Positions 8,745 through 17,410 of a stretch of DNA of 44,120 bases are shown here, piece after piece (positions within the stretch are counted from its first letter, which is position 1; each line of letters starts with the position of its first letter). The stretch lies in the NCBI RefSeq assembly GCF_001293465.1, contig NZ_JSYZ01000012.1, forward strand, positions 1-44,120. Reading direction: 5' to 3'. Made by a program: the position numbers and the translations under genes. Origin of the DNA: Pseudomonas asplenii (GTDB lineage Bacteria > Pseudomonadota > Gammaproteobacteria > Pseudomonadales > Pseudomonadaceae). The notes below the pieces were generated by a model. It was not told where the DNA came from and searched no databases. It was given only the letters and a program-made list of their open reading frames with translations.

Positions 8745-9536
8745 TTGTTGATCGAGTCCCGCCGCCGCGCCTATCTGACCGCCATGCAGGTGGTCCACTG
8801 GCTGCCCCGCACCGAACTGCCGTTCGCCGCGCCGTCGCGCCCGGAACTGTTTGTCGAGCCCGAACCGCTGGTCGAGATACCGGCCGAAATCACCGCGCCG
8901 GCCCCTGAAGTGCGCAAGGTCGCGGAACCGTCGGCCAGGCCCGCCGAGCGGCCGAAAATCGAAGTGCCGCGGCCGTCCGCGAGTGCCCGTGCCGAAAGCA
9001 AGCCAAAGGTCGAGACAGAGGAAACTCCCGCACCGGTCAAGGCGCCCGTTGTGCCGCCGCCGCGTTTCTCCCTGCAATTGCTGCGGGCCGGGCGTTGCCT
9101 GCTGCTGGTCGAGCTGGTGACCGGCCAGCCGTTCCAGAGCCGCGATCCGTCCTACCTGCTGCTCAAGGACATGTTGCGTGCCGCCGGCCTGCCGGATGCG
9201 CCGCAGATCATCGGCGAGCCGGTACGTTGGCCGCTGCTGGCCCGCGGCAACCTGGACCAGGGCCCGGACGCGGCCCGCGAGTTCGTCCAGGGCTTTGTCC
9301 AGGCACGGCTGGAAGAGGCCGAGTGCGCCTGTCTGTGGCTGATCGGTCTGCCGGCGGTGCGCTTCGCCGGTGAGGTCGATGCCCAATCCTACAACCGCGA
9401 GCTGCAGGTCGAAGGCCTGGGCTCGGCCTGGGCGCTGCCTGGCCTGGAATTACTGATGGACGAGCCGCAGCGCAAGGCGGATGTCTGGCAAGCCATGCGT
9501 CGGCTGATGGCGCGTTGGAAACACAACGATGAGTGA
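8745..9536 (+). CDS. holD: DNA polymerase III psi subunit (HolD), extended pseudomonad form
   Basis: Psi links the clamp loader to chi and so to SSB. The start of this protein, SRRRAYLTAMQVVHWL (residues 5-20), aligns with the E. coli psi N terminus that binds chi. The end (residues 231-256, LPGLELLMDEP then WQAMRRL) aligns with the conserved psi C-terminal helix. Between them lies a Pro/Ala/Glu-rich linker (about 30-108) absent from the 137-residue E. coli protein. Because the chi-binding segment lies upstream of the first ATG (8784), the true start must be TTG at 8745 or 8748. The gene overlaps rimI by 8 bp, the same holD-rimI pairing as in E. coli. From memory, P. aeruginosa psi was assigned to the equivalent gene. 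The call rests on weak but well-placed similarity plus synteny. Confidence 0.82.
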   Translation: MLIESRRRAYLTAMQVVHWLPRTELPFAAPSRPELFVEPEPLVEIPAEITAPAPEVRKVAEPSARPAERPKIEVPRPSASARAESKPKVETEETPAPVKAPVVPPPRFSLQLLRAGRCLLLVELVTGQPFQSRDPSYLLLKDMLRAAGLPDAPQIIGEPVRWPLLARGNLDQGPDAAREFVQGFVQARLEEAECACLWLIGLPAVRFAGEVDAQSYNRELQVEGLGSAWALPGLELLMDEPQRKADVWQAMRRLMARWKHNDE

Positions 9537-9981
9537 TGCGGTAAGTTTTCGCCTGGCCACCGAGGCGGACCTGGATGCAATCCTGAAGATCGAATACGCG
9601 GCGTTCAGCCATCCCTGGACCCGCGGCATCTTCACCGATGCCCTGAAGTCCTACCAGGTGTGGCTGATGTTCGAGGGCAACCAGCAGGTGGGGCATGGGG
9701 TGATCCAGGTGATCATCGATGAGGCGCACCTGTTGAACATCACCGTCAAGCCGGAAAACCAGGGCCGTGGCCTTGGCCTGCGGCTGCTCGAAGAGCTGAT
9801 GAAACGGGCCTACGACCTCGGCGCCCGCGAGTGTTTCCTGGAGGTTCGCGACAGCAACCAGACCGCGTACCGGCTGTACGAGCGCTATGGCTTCAACGAG
9901 GTCGGCCGTCGTCGTGACTACTACCCGGCGGTCGGTGGGCGCGAGGATGCGCTGGTGATGGCCGCGACGCTGGTCGACTGA
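9529..9981 (+). CDS. rimI: Ribosomal protein S18-alanine N-acetyltransferase
   Basis: This 150-residue protein is a single GNAT domain. The acetyl-CoA loop is seen as NQGRGLGLRLLEEL (about residues 80-93). The later segment SNQTAYRLYERYGF (about 114-127) is typical of RimI. RimI acetylates the N-terminal alanine of ribosomal protein S18. The length is usual for the family. The start overlaps the holD stop by 8 bases, and the operon order holD-rimI matches other gammaproteobacteria. Confidence 0.94.
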   Translation: MSDAVSFRLATEADLDAILKIEYAAFSHPWTRGIFTDALKSYQVWLMFEGNQQVGHGVIQVIIDEAHLLNITVKPENQGRGLGLRLLEELMKRAYDLGARECFLEVRDSNQTAYRLYERYGFNEVGRRRDYYPAVGGREDALVMAATLVD

Positions 9982-10075
9982 TCCGGCCCGATTCGAGAGT
10001 GCTGCAAACGACGGCGTGACCCCGAGCGCGGGTCGGTTGTCAGAGAACAGTGCATCAATCTCGAGGCTTTACAGC

Positions 10076-10720
10076 ATGAACGAACTACAAGACCTGATTG
10101 ATAACAACGAGCGCTGGGCCGCTGCGATCAAGGAAGAGGACCCGGAGTTCTTCGCCAAGCTGGCACGCCAACAGACGCCGGAGTTCCTCTGGATCGGCTG
10201 TTCCGACGCCCGTGTGCCGGCCAACGAGATCGTCGGCATGTTGCCGGGTGATCTGTTCGTCCACCGCAACGTGGCCAACGTGGTGTTGCACACCGACCTC
10301 AACTGCCTGTCGGTGATCCAGTACGCGGTGGACGTGCTCAAGGTCAAGCATATCCTGGTCACCGGCCACTACGGTTGCGGCGGCGTGCGTGCGTCGATGC
10401 AGGACCGCCAGTTCGGCCTGATCGATGGCTGGCTGCGCTCCATTCGCGATCTCTACTACGAGAACCGCGAAGCGCTGGCGAAGCTGCCGACCGAGGAAGA
10501 ACAGGTCGACCGCCTGTGCGAGTTGAACGTGATCCAGCAGGTGGCCAACGTCGCCCACACCAGCATCGTCCAGAACGCCTGGCATCGCGGGCAGAGCCTG
10601 TCGGTGCATGGCTGCATCTACGGGATCAAGGATGGTCGCTGGAAGAGCCTGGACACCACCATCAGCGGCTTCGAGCAACTGCCACCGCAGTATCGCCTGC
10701 GGCCGGTCGGCGCGCCCTGA
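10076..10720 (+). CDS. can: Beta-class carbonic anhydrase
   Basis: This 214-residue enzyme interconverts CO2 and bicarbonate in the cytoplasm. Zinc ligands of the beta class are visible: Cys42 within CSDAR, His98 and Cys101 within GHYGCGG. The Asp44-Arg46 dyad is intact. The start MNELQDLIDN at 10076 gives the normal length; the frame is open upstream to 10016, but that stretch has no family match. It lies 94 bp after rimI, so it may have its own promoter. By gene order it corresponds to the third beta-carbonic anhydrase of P. aeruginosa (from memory). Confidence 0.94.
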   Translation: MNELQDLIDNNERWAAAIKEEDPEFFAKLARQQTPEFLWIGCSDARVPANEIVGMLPGDLFVHRNVANVVLHTDLNCLSVIQYAVDVLKVKHILVTGHYGCGGVRASMQDRQFGLIDGWLRSIRDLYYENREALAKLPTEEEQVDRLCELNVIQQVANVAHTSIVQNAWHRGQSLSVHGCIYGIKDGRWKSLDTTISGFEQLPPQYRLRPVGAP

Positions 10721-10751
10721 GTCAAGGCTGCCGGGTTCCGGCAGGAGAGAA

Positions 10752-10794
10752 AGACGGGGGGAGCCGGCAAGCTGGCTCCCCCCGTCTGCTTTTC
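10752..10794. terminator. Rho-independent terminator after carbonic anhydrase
   Basis: A 14-bp perfect stem (10752-10765 and 10774-10787) with six consecutive G:C pairs encloses an eight-base loop and is followed by TGCTTTT. It lies between the convergent ends of the carbonic anhydrase gene and the exported-protein gene. The T tract serves the plus strand; on the minus strand the tail after the stem is weaker. Confidence 0.85.
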
Positions 10795-10798
10795 AGGA

Positions 10799-11974
10799 TC
10801 AGATATGGGGGGCTTCGGTGGTCGGTTTCGGCGCCGGCTCACGCAGTTGCTTGAGCTGGGTCTTGACTGAAGTCGTGGTGCATTTCTTCTGCGCATCGGC
10901 CTTGCTCAGGTTGCGCACCGAGACATAGAACAGCTCACAGGTCTGTTCCTTGTTGGTCACCTGCCAGTTCTGCGTGCAACGGGTGAGCAGGGTCTTCGGA
11001 TCGCTACCCGGCTTCTGCCCCATGCCCGCCTGCCAGCAGGCCGCGCTCAGGTCCTGGCCCATCACTTTCAGGCCGGCCGCATCGGCCTTGGCCTGGTCGC
11101 CGTTGTAGTTCGACGGATCGGCCGCATACCAGATATAGCTCGGATGGTTGGAGCCCAGTACCGGTACCGTCACCCCGGTCGTCGGGCTGATCTCGGCCAG
11201 GCCGAGCACCGCCACCGTGGCGCCATACTGCTGCTTGATCCAGTTACGCACCGGCGCACCGAACGCCACCATCGGCAGGGCCGTGCCCTTGGCGGTCACG
11301 CTGACTTGCTTGACCATGGTGGTCTGGTAATCGGTGAAGTAGCCGTACACGCCTTCCAGGGTGCTGCCGGCGCTGGCGGGTGCGGCGATCGGGGCGATGT
11401 CGATGATGGTCTGGTAACCCGGCGTCTGCTCCTTGGGAATGCCGTTGTCAGTCAGCAGTTCGGCCCAGCGGTCGGTGGTTTTCGACTCCAGGTAGTCCTG
11501 GGCCTGGGTCAGCGAGTAATCCGGCGGGAAGTGCAGCAGTTCGACGCTCTTGCGGTTGTCCAGGGCCATGCCCAGCGGCAGGAACAGGTACCAGCTGTAT
11601 TCCCACTTGCCGTCGGCATTGAGTTTCGACGCCCCCTTGTAGGCCAGGTCGCCAGCGTCCAGCAGGGCCGCCAGCGGCTTTTCGTAGCCATCCGGAACAC
11701 CGCTGAAGTGGGCGTAGAGCTGGCCGTTGTCGGTTTTCACCGTCACCTTGGCACTGCTGTAGCCGTCGCGTTGCACGCTCTGGTTCAGGTAGTGCTCGGC
11801 GGTCTGTTCCAGTGTCCAGTTGCGGTAGCAGATCACGTTGCAGTTGTTGGGGTAGGCGAACAGTTGGGTGACCCGTTCGGTGCTGCCCAGTTTCAGGTCG
11901 GCGTCGGCGTGGGCAGTGGCCATGCCCAGTGTCATGGCGGCGAGGGTGAACGTCAGTCCTGCGAGTTTCGACAT
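10799..11974 (-). CDS. Exported protein of unknown function
   Basis: I do not recognise this 391-residue protein. Its first 24 residues are a clear Sec signal peptide (MSKLAGLTFTLAAMTLGMA, then ATAHA before the mature start at DADLKL). The mature part is soluble-looking, with several Cys residues (a CNVIC segment near 43, and more near 340-380) that could form disulfides in the periplasm. The C-terminal tail is rich in Pro and Lys. The ATG at 11974 is preferred over 11980 because AAAAGG then sits about eight bases upstream. It is 116 bp downstream of the hscC/J-protein operon on the same strand, but this spacing and a small palindrome at 12054-12070 suggest separate expression. Confidence 0.8.
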   Translation of the reverse strand: MSKLAGLTFTLAAMTLGMATAHADADLKLGSTERVTQLFAYPNNCNVICYRNWTLEQTAEHYLNQSVQRDGYSSAKVTVKTDNGQLYAHFSGVPDGYEKPLAALLDAGDLAYKGASKLNADGKWEYSWYLFLPLGMALDNRKSVELLHFPPDYSLTQAQDYLESKTTDRWAELLTDNGIPKEQTPGYQTIIDIAPIAAPASAGSTLEGVYGYFTDYQTTMVKQVSVTAKGTALPMVAFGAPVRNWIKQQYGATVAVLGLAEISPTTGVTVPVLGSNHPSYIWYAADPSNYNGDQAKADAAGLKVMGQDLSAACWQAGMGQKPGSDPKTLLTRCTQNWQVTNKEQTCELFYVSVRNLSKADAQKKCTTTSVKTQLKQLREPAPKPTTEAPHI

Positions 11975-12090
11975 GCTCATATCCTTTTCAGCGTAGGGCC
12001 CCCGTGTGGGGGAAGTACATAAAGGTACAGCCGGAACAGCGTGGAGCGGTTTTTCAGAAATCTTTTCTGATAATTTGCGGTGGCCAGGGA

Positions 12091-13719
12091 CTAGTGCGAC
12101 TTGGAGCTGGTCAACGGAAAACCGGGAAAGAAGTGCACGCAAAGGCTGCTGACGACCAGCATCAGTGCGGCGAAACACCACTGCCGCGTGCTCCACTGGG
12201 TCCAGTAGCAGACTGTCTGCCAGGGGCTGCGCCAGAAGGAGCCCGCCGGTTCGATGGGCTTGCGCTGGCTGTCGGTCAGGCCGACCAGCCCAATGCCCAG
12301 CACCGAGACCATTCCCAGCAGCCCCAGGGCCGCCCAGAACACGCCGGTGATGATCAGTTGCAGCACACCGTGGCGGATCAGCAGGACACGACCGTTGGCA
12401 GAAAGACGCTTGGGCAGCAGGTGTTCAGTCAGCCAGACATCGAGGGGGGAGAGGTTCCAGGCCAGCACCACCCACCAACTGGCCACGGTCCGCCCCAGCA
12501 GCGCCAGTGCGCCGGCGATGATCAGCGAGCCGAACACGGCCCCCTCCATGGTTTGGCCCTTGCCCAGATGCCCGGCCATGCCCGGAACCAGCGCCAGCAG
12601 GTAGGCCAGCGTCAGCAGCAGCCCGAACACAATCCAGCCATGGTCCGGCACGTTGCGGGGCAGGTACTTGTGCCAGAAGAATACATCCGGTTCGGGCAGG
12701 CGCTCGATCAATCGCGGGTGGCGGTGGGTCAGTTGTTCGCTCAGTTGCTGGCAGGCCTGCCAGTCGGCACCGGAGAACTTGCGGATCTTGCGGAATTTCT
12801 GCCAGCGACTGCCTGAACCGAGCAGCAGGTGCGCCGCCATGTGTTCCGACGACGGTGAAGGTTGCACCTGGGCGCGGGCCAGCAGGTTCTGATAGAAGCC
12901 TTCTTCATGGCAGCGGCCCAGCAGCGCCTGCCACAGCCACTCGGGCTCCGGTGTCACACCGGTACGTTCGTCCCAGCCGAACAACTGGCAGACCCGCTCG
13001 AACAACGGCAGGCTCCACTGGCTTTCGTGAAGCATCTGCAGCAGCAGGTGTTGCCATTGCAGGCGACGGTCGAAGATTCTCAGCCAGGGCTGCCCGCTGT
13101 AGTGCTGCAACTGGTTGATGAACTCGCGTTCCTGGCCGGCCTCCAGCTGTGCCTGGAGTTCCTGCCGGTACCCTTGCAGCAGGTCGGCGGACAAGGTCTG
13201 CTCCTGCTCCGGCGCCATCCGTACGGTCTGCCAGGGCGTCAGCCATTCCCGTTGCTGCACGGCCCAACCGAGAATGGCGCCGCGCAGGCCCGGCTGCTCG
13301 AAGCACAGGCGCAGCAACGCCTGCTCGAAGGCGCTGGCGCAGTCCTGCTGGACAGCCTGTTCCCAGCGTTCGGGCAGATGTTCGGGGCTCAGGCCGGACA
13401 TCAGCGCCTGGGCCCGGTCCTCGGCCTGCTGCGCTGCGGATGGCCCGTTCGGCGGCTGCAGTGGCGGCAGCCTTGACCCGTCCGGCTGTTCGGGCGCCTC
13501 GACGACCACTGCGGGCTCGGGAGGACGTCTTTCGACCACGACCTCGTCGTCATCGCGCCAGCGGGCAATGTCCAGAGCCTCTTCATAGGCTTCGCGCAGG
13601 CGCTGGAAGGCCTCGGCATTCTCGTCCGGGCGGGTGACCTTCAGCAGTCGCGCATAGCTGCGCTTGATACTGCGCTCATCGGCGTCTTCGGTCAGTTGCA
13701 GGATCGACCAACAGTCCAT
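12091..13719 (-). CDS. Membrane-anchored J-like protein, HscC partner (DjlB/DjlC type)
   Basis: This 542-residue protein starts with a J-like segment (1-55, including KRSYARLLKVTRPD and QRLREAYEEAL). The usual HPD is replaced by Arg30-Pro31-Asp32. A Pro/Glu-rich linker (60-100) and a helical region follow. Four hydrophobic segments lie near the C terminus (about 361-380, 393-421, 451-482, 514-532). In E. coli, HscC is served by the J-like membrane proteins DjlB and DjlC, which have this layout. The gene begins 12 bp after hscC with a GGGAG ribosome site, so the two form one operon. It likely recruits HscC to the inner membrane; the client is unknown. Confidence 0.82.
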   Translation of the reverse strand: MDCWSILQLTEDADERSIKRSYARLLKVTRPDENAEAFQRLREAYEEALDIARWRDDDEVVVERRPPEPAVVVEAPEQPDGSRLPPLQPPNGPSAAQQAEDRAQALMSGLSPEHLPERWEQAVQQDCASAFEQALLRLCFEQPGLRGAILGWAVQQREWLTPWQTVRMAPEQEQTLSADLLQGYRQELQAQLEAGQEREFINQLQHYSGQPWLRIFDRRLQWQHLLLQMLHESQWSLPLFERVCQLFGWDERTGVTPEPEWLWQALLGRCHEEGFYQNLLARAQVQPSPSSEHMAAHLLLGSGSRWQKFRKIRKFSGADWQACQQLSEQLTHRHPRLIERLPEPDVFFWHKYLPRNVPDHGWIVFGLLLTLAYLLALVPGMAGHLGKGQTMEGAVFGSLIIAGALALLGRTVASWWVVLAWNLSPLDVWLTEHLLPKRLSANGRVLLIRHGVLQLIITGVFWAALGLLGMVSVLGIGLVGLTDSQRKPIEPAGSFWRSPWQTVCYWTQWSTRQWCFAALMLVVSSLCVHFFPGFPLTSSKSH

Positions 13720-13731
13720 GTCGCAACTCCC

Positions 13732-15429
13732 TTAGTGCCAGATGCCGTTGTCGAGCCTGTTCAGCTGTTCGGTCAGTTCACTGCGTGCCTCGCGAATCCG
13801 CCGTTCGTCCTGGCTGTCCAGCACCTGCTGGAACTGGCCGGCCAGGTAGCCGATGCGTTCGCGCAGCTCGCCCAGGCTTTCCTGGTAGAGACGCTCCAGG
13901 CGGGCGGTCAGCACGGTATTGACCTGCTGGTCGCGTGGGTGGATCTTGAGCTGGCTCAAGGCCTGCAGGCGTTGCCGGATTTCCTCTGGAGTGAGCACGC
14001 CAGGGTTGTTCTCGATCACCAGCGAGTGCTGTTCACCGGTCAGCGGCACGGTGACCTGGGCTTCGAGCAGGCCGTTGTTGTCATAGGTGAAGCGCACATC
14101 CAGCTCGACCTCGCCGGCCTTGCGCTTGGGCACCGGCATTTCCAGTTCGCCGAGGAAGACGTTGTCGCGCACCAGGCGGCTTTCGCCCTGGTAGATCTTC
14201 AGTTTCACCACTTCCTGGTTGTCGTGCAGGGTGTACACGTTCTTGACCCGGCTGACCGGGACAATGCTGTTGCGCTCGATGATCGGCAGGTAGTGCCCGC
14301 TTTCGATCTGCTGGCCGTACTGCTGGGAGGTCTCGATACCCAGGGTGTAGGAGCAGACATCGGTCAGCACCACTTCCTCGAGGGCCGCCGAGCGGGCCTT
14401 GAGCGCGGCCTGGACGGCCGCACCGTGGGCCACCACCTCATCGGGGTTGAGGCTGATGGACGGGAAGCGGCCGAACAGCCCGGCCGCGAGCTTGCGCACC
14501 AGCGGCATGCGGGTGGTGCCGCCGACCAGGAGGATCTCGTCGAGATCGCTGACGCGAATCCGCGCATCGCGCAGGGCGCGTTCGATCGGGCCGCGCAGGC
14601 GTTCCAGCAGCGGCGCGTAGAGATCGGCCAACTGCTGCTGGGTGAAGGTCTGGCTCCACTGGCGGCCATCGACCCGCAGGGTGAATTCGGCGCTCGGTTC
14701 CTGGCCGAGGGCCTTGCGTACCCGCTCGGCCTCACGGCGCAGGGGCTGGATCACGCTGGCCTGGTCCGGGAAGTCCGGTGCGTTGCGCTGGCTGTCGACA
14801 AAGCGTTCGAGCAGCGCGGCATCGAAATCCTCGCCGCCGAGGAAGTTGTCGCCGGCGCTGGCGCGGACCTCCATGACCCCATCGAACAGTTCGAGGATCG
14901 ACACGTCGAAAGTGCCGCCGCCGAGGTCGAAGACCAGGAACGAGGTTTCCTTGTCGCGCTGGTGCAGGCCGTAGGCGAGGGCCGCCGCAGTGGGCTCGTT
15001 GATCAGTTTGTCGACCTTGAGCCCGGCCAGTTCACCGGCGATTCGCGTGGCCTTGCGCTGGGCATCGCTGAAGTAGGCCGGGACGCTGATCACCGCTTCG
15101 TGCACGGTTTCGCCGTAGGCGCGTTCGACGTCTTCCTTGAGGCTCTTGAGCACCAGTGCGGAAAGCTCTTCTGGGCGGAACAGGCGATCGCCCAGGCGCA
15201 CTTCCTGGGCACTGCCCATGTGGCGCTTGAACAGCGCGGTGGTGCTGCGCGGGTGGGTGTGCAGACGCTCCTTGGCGGCTTGGCCAACGAGGATCCGGCC
15301 TTCGTCGTCGAGTCCGACCACGCTCGGCGTGAGGAACTGGCCGAGTGCATTGGGCACCAACTCGCTGGCCTCACCGCGCCAGACGGCGACAAGGCTGTTG
15401 GTGGTTCCCAGGTCGATCCCTACGATCAT
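13732..15429 (-). CDS. hscC: Hsp70-family chaperone HscC
   Basis: This 565-residue Hsp70 has phosphate-binding motif 1 at residues 6-12 (DLGTTNS), the AYF segment at about 118-120, phosphate motif 2 at about 165-177 (VFDLGGGTFDVSI), and a shortened C-terminal substrate domain without the DnaK lid tail. It matches the length and sequence style of E. coli HscC (556 residues) rather than DnaK (about 640) or HscA. The ATG at 15429 has GGGAG ten bases upstream. It is the first gene of a two-gene operon with a J-like membrane partner, the expected context. No GrpE-like gene is present. Confidence 0.92.
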   Translation of the reverse strand: MIVGIDLGTTNSLVAVWRGEASELVPNALGQFLTPSVVGLDDEGRILVGQAAKERLHTHPRSTTALFKRHMGSAQEVRLGDRLFRPEELSALVLKSLKEDVERAYGETVHEAVISVPAYFSDAQRKATRIAGELAGLKVDKLINEPTAAALAYGLHQRDKETSFLVFDLGGGTFDVSILELFDGVMEVRASAGDNFLGGEDFDAALLERFVDSQRNAPDFPDQASVIQPLRREAERVRKALGQEPSAEFTLRVDGRQWSQTFTQQQLADLYAPLLERLRGPIERALRDARIRVSDLDEILLVGGTTRMPLVRKLAAGLFGRFPSISLNPDEVVAHGAAVQAALKARSAALEEVVLTDVCSYTLGIETSQQYGQQIESGHYLPIIERNSIVPVSRVKNVYTLHDNQEVVKLKIYQGESRLVRDNVFLGELEMPVPKRKAGEVELDVRFTYDNNGLLEAQVTVPLTGEQHSLVIENNPGVLTPEEIRQRLQALSQLKIHPRDQQVNTVLTARLERLYQESLGELRERIGYLAGQFQQVLDSQDERRIREARSELTEQLNRLDNGIWH

Positions 15430-15579
15430 TGCGCTGAACTCCCTTTGCGATCTGCAAAAAACTGAAACAGAAATAATCCGCTCAGGATATTACCTGAGGA
15501 TGGAGGGGGTAAAGAGGGTGGTAGCACTTGGCTATTATTGGTTTGGGGAGGGGAAGTCCTGGTGGGCTTTGAGGGTCCT

Positions 15580-15633
15580 GTTCGCGGATGAACCGGGGCG
15601 CCGGCGGTCCGGCGCTCCGGTTTATGCGCGAAC
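15580..15633. repeat. REP-like palindrome, copy 1
   Basis: Two 25-base arms (15580-15604 and 15609-15633) form an inverted repeat with three mismatches around the loop CGGT. The outer end GTTCGCG resembles Pseudomonas REP elements. The 30-base core at 15603-15632 matches the copy at 37823-37852 at 27 of 30 positions. It lies 12 bp beyond the stop codon of the phosphoesterase gene and upstream of hscC on the minus strand. It has no T tract, so mRNA 3'-end protection is more likely than simple termination. Confidence 0.75.
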
Positions 15634-15644
15634 GGGGCCCCGAA

Positions 15645-17345
15645 TCAGGCGGTAAAGCGCAGGGCGTTGGTCAGGTCGCCCATCGGCTTCTGCCCGCGGG
15701 CGGTCATCGCCTCATCGCGCTCCCTGATGCCGTCGAGTTTCTCCAGCTGGAACACGCGAGTGATCAGGCGCAGGATCGACGCGGTGTCGTACACCGTGTG
15801 GTCCACCGTGCCCTTGCGCGCGAAGGGCGAGACCACCAACGCCGGAATCCGCGTGCCCGGGCCCCAGCGGTCGCCCTTGGGCGGTGCCACGTGGTCCCAC
15901 CAGCCGCCGTTCTCGTCGACCGTGACCACCACCACCATGTTCTGCCACTGCGGGCTTTCGCGCAGTACCTTCAGGGCCCGCACGATATGCCGGTCGCCGG
16001 CGGCCACGTCGGCGTAGCCGGCGTGCATGTTGAGGTTGCCCTGGGGCTTGTAGAAGGTCACAGCCGGCAGTTTGCCGGCTGCGGCGTCGGCGAGGAACCT
16101 GTTGGTGGCGGTCTCGTCGCCCAGCCCGCCATCACGCAGGCGCTTGGCTCGTTCTGCAGGATTTTCCGGGCCCTGGCGGGTGAAGTAGTTGAACGGCTGG
16201 TGGTGATACTGGAAGTTCGGGATCTTCGGAATGCCGCCCGAGTCCTTGAACTGCTCCAGGGTCACCTGCCAGGCACCGGCATACCAGGCCCAGTCGATGT
16301 TCTTCTTCGACAGCTTGTCGCCGATGTGCTCGTGGGTCTGCGGCACCAGCACGGTCGGCAGGTCCGGCTTGGCGTAGTCCGGACGCTCGGGGTCGCGGAT
16401 CCAGGTCGGCCAGTACGGCGGCGCCATGGTGTTCACCGCGTAGCCGTCGGGGGTCAGCGCGCTCGGGCCGAACTGCGGCGGGCCGCTCATGGCGCTGGCC
16501 GGGGACTTCTCCAGCGGCATCAGGCGCGGGTCGGTCGGATCATTGCTTTGCACCTTGGCGATCTGCGACTTGGCCACCGAGTTGACGGCATCCGGGTAGA
16601 ACGGCACCTTGGCGCTGATCAGGTACTGGTGGTTGAGGAACGAGCCGCCGAAGGCGCCCTGGAAGAAGTTGTCGCAGAGCACGAACTCCTTCGCCACGTC
16701 CCACAGACGCAGGGAGTAGCGGGTCTGGGCGTAGTAGCCCATGGTCAGGCCGCCAGAGTCGGCCCAGGCGACGAAACGGTCGTTCTTGCCGCCGTTGATC
16801 TGCATCTGGTTCTGGTAGAACACGTGCCACAGGTCGCGGGTGACCAGGCCCAGGGGCAGGTCTTCGCCGTTCGGGCCCTTGAGGGCGTAGGGGGCGTTGG
16901 GCAGGTTTTCCTGGAACTGGGTTTCCACCGGGTAAGTCACGCCGTCGAGGCTTTGCGGGCCGACCTGGAGCACGCCGCCCCAGGTCGGAGGCAGGGTCTG
17001 CAGCAGGCTGCCATCGCGGTCGTATTGCTGGTAGTCGGCCGGCTTGAGCGAGGACAGCGGTTTCTCCACGCCCGGGAAGTCGCCGAACAGGTTGTTGAAG
17101 CTGCGGTTCTCGGCGTAGATCACCACCACGGTCTTGACCTGTTCCTGCAACGCCTTGTCCAGCGCGGCACCGGACAGCTCCTTGACCTCGGGCTGCTTGC
17201 CCGGCTCGCCTGGCGAGCCACAGGCACTCAGGGTCGCGCCAGCCCCCAGCACGGCGACACCACCGAGAAAACGGCGGCGGCTGGTATTGGTCGGGGTGTC
17301 GGCATCGGCGGCCGGCGACTGCTCGGGGGCTTTCTCGTCACTCAT
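15645..17345 (-). CDS. Tat-exported phosphoesterase of the AcpA/phospholipase C family
   Basis: This 566-residue protein has a twin-arginine signal (SRRRFLGG, residues 22-29) followed by a hydrophobic stretch and LSAC with Cys42, a possible lipobox. It may therefore be a Tat-exported lipoprotein. The phosphoesterase domain shows AENRSFNNLFGDFPG (78-92) and, near the C terminus, DENGGWWDHV. These are hallmarks of the family holding acid phosphatase AcpA and bacterial phospholipase C. It should hydrolyse phosphomonoesters or phospholipid headgroups in the periplasm or at the surface. A CTGTCAT half-site upstream (17411-17417) hints at PhoB control but lacks a good second half. The alternative role of phospholipase C cannot be excluded from sequence. 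Confidence 0.85.
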   Translation of the reverse strand: MSDEKAPEQSPAADADTPTNTSRRRFLGGVAVLGAGATLSACGSPGEPGKQPEVKELSGAALDKALQEQVKTVVVIYAENRSFNNLFGDFPGVEKPLSSLKPADYQQYDRDGSLLQTLPPTWGGVLQVGPQSLDGVTYPVETQFQENLPNAPYALKGPNGEDLPLGLVTRDLWHVFYQNQMQINGGKNDRFVAWADSGGLTMGYYAQTRYSLRLWDVAKEFVLCDNFFQGAFGGSFLNHQYLISAKVPFYPDAVNSVAKSQIAKVQSNDPTDPRLMPLEKSPASAMSGPPQFGPSALTPDGYAVNTMAPPYWPTWIRDPERPDYAKPDLPTVLVPQTHEHIGDKLSKKNIDWAWYAGAWQVTLEQFKDSGGIPKIPNFQYHHQPFNYFTRQGPENPAERAKRLRDGGLGDETATNRFLADAAAGKLPAVTFYKPQGNLNMHAGYADVAAGDRHIVRALKVLRESPQWQNMVVVVTVDENGGWWDHVAPPKGDRWGPGTRIPALVVSPFARKGTVDHTVYDTASILRLITRVFQLEKLDGIRERDEAMTARGQKPMGDLTNALRFTA

Positions 17346-17410
17346 CCTGGGTTCCTGCTGGCTGGGTTAGACGTAACAAAATATTTCGCATCGCACGCTA
17401 GCAACGCAAT

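Noticed and set aside
13696..15465. A 589-codon plus-strand frame
   Set aside because: Antisense to hscC, an unmistakable Hsp70.
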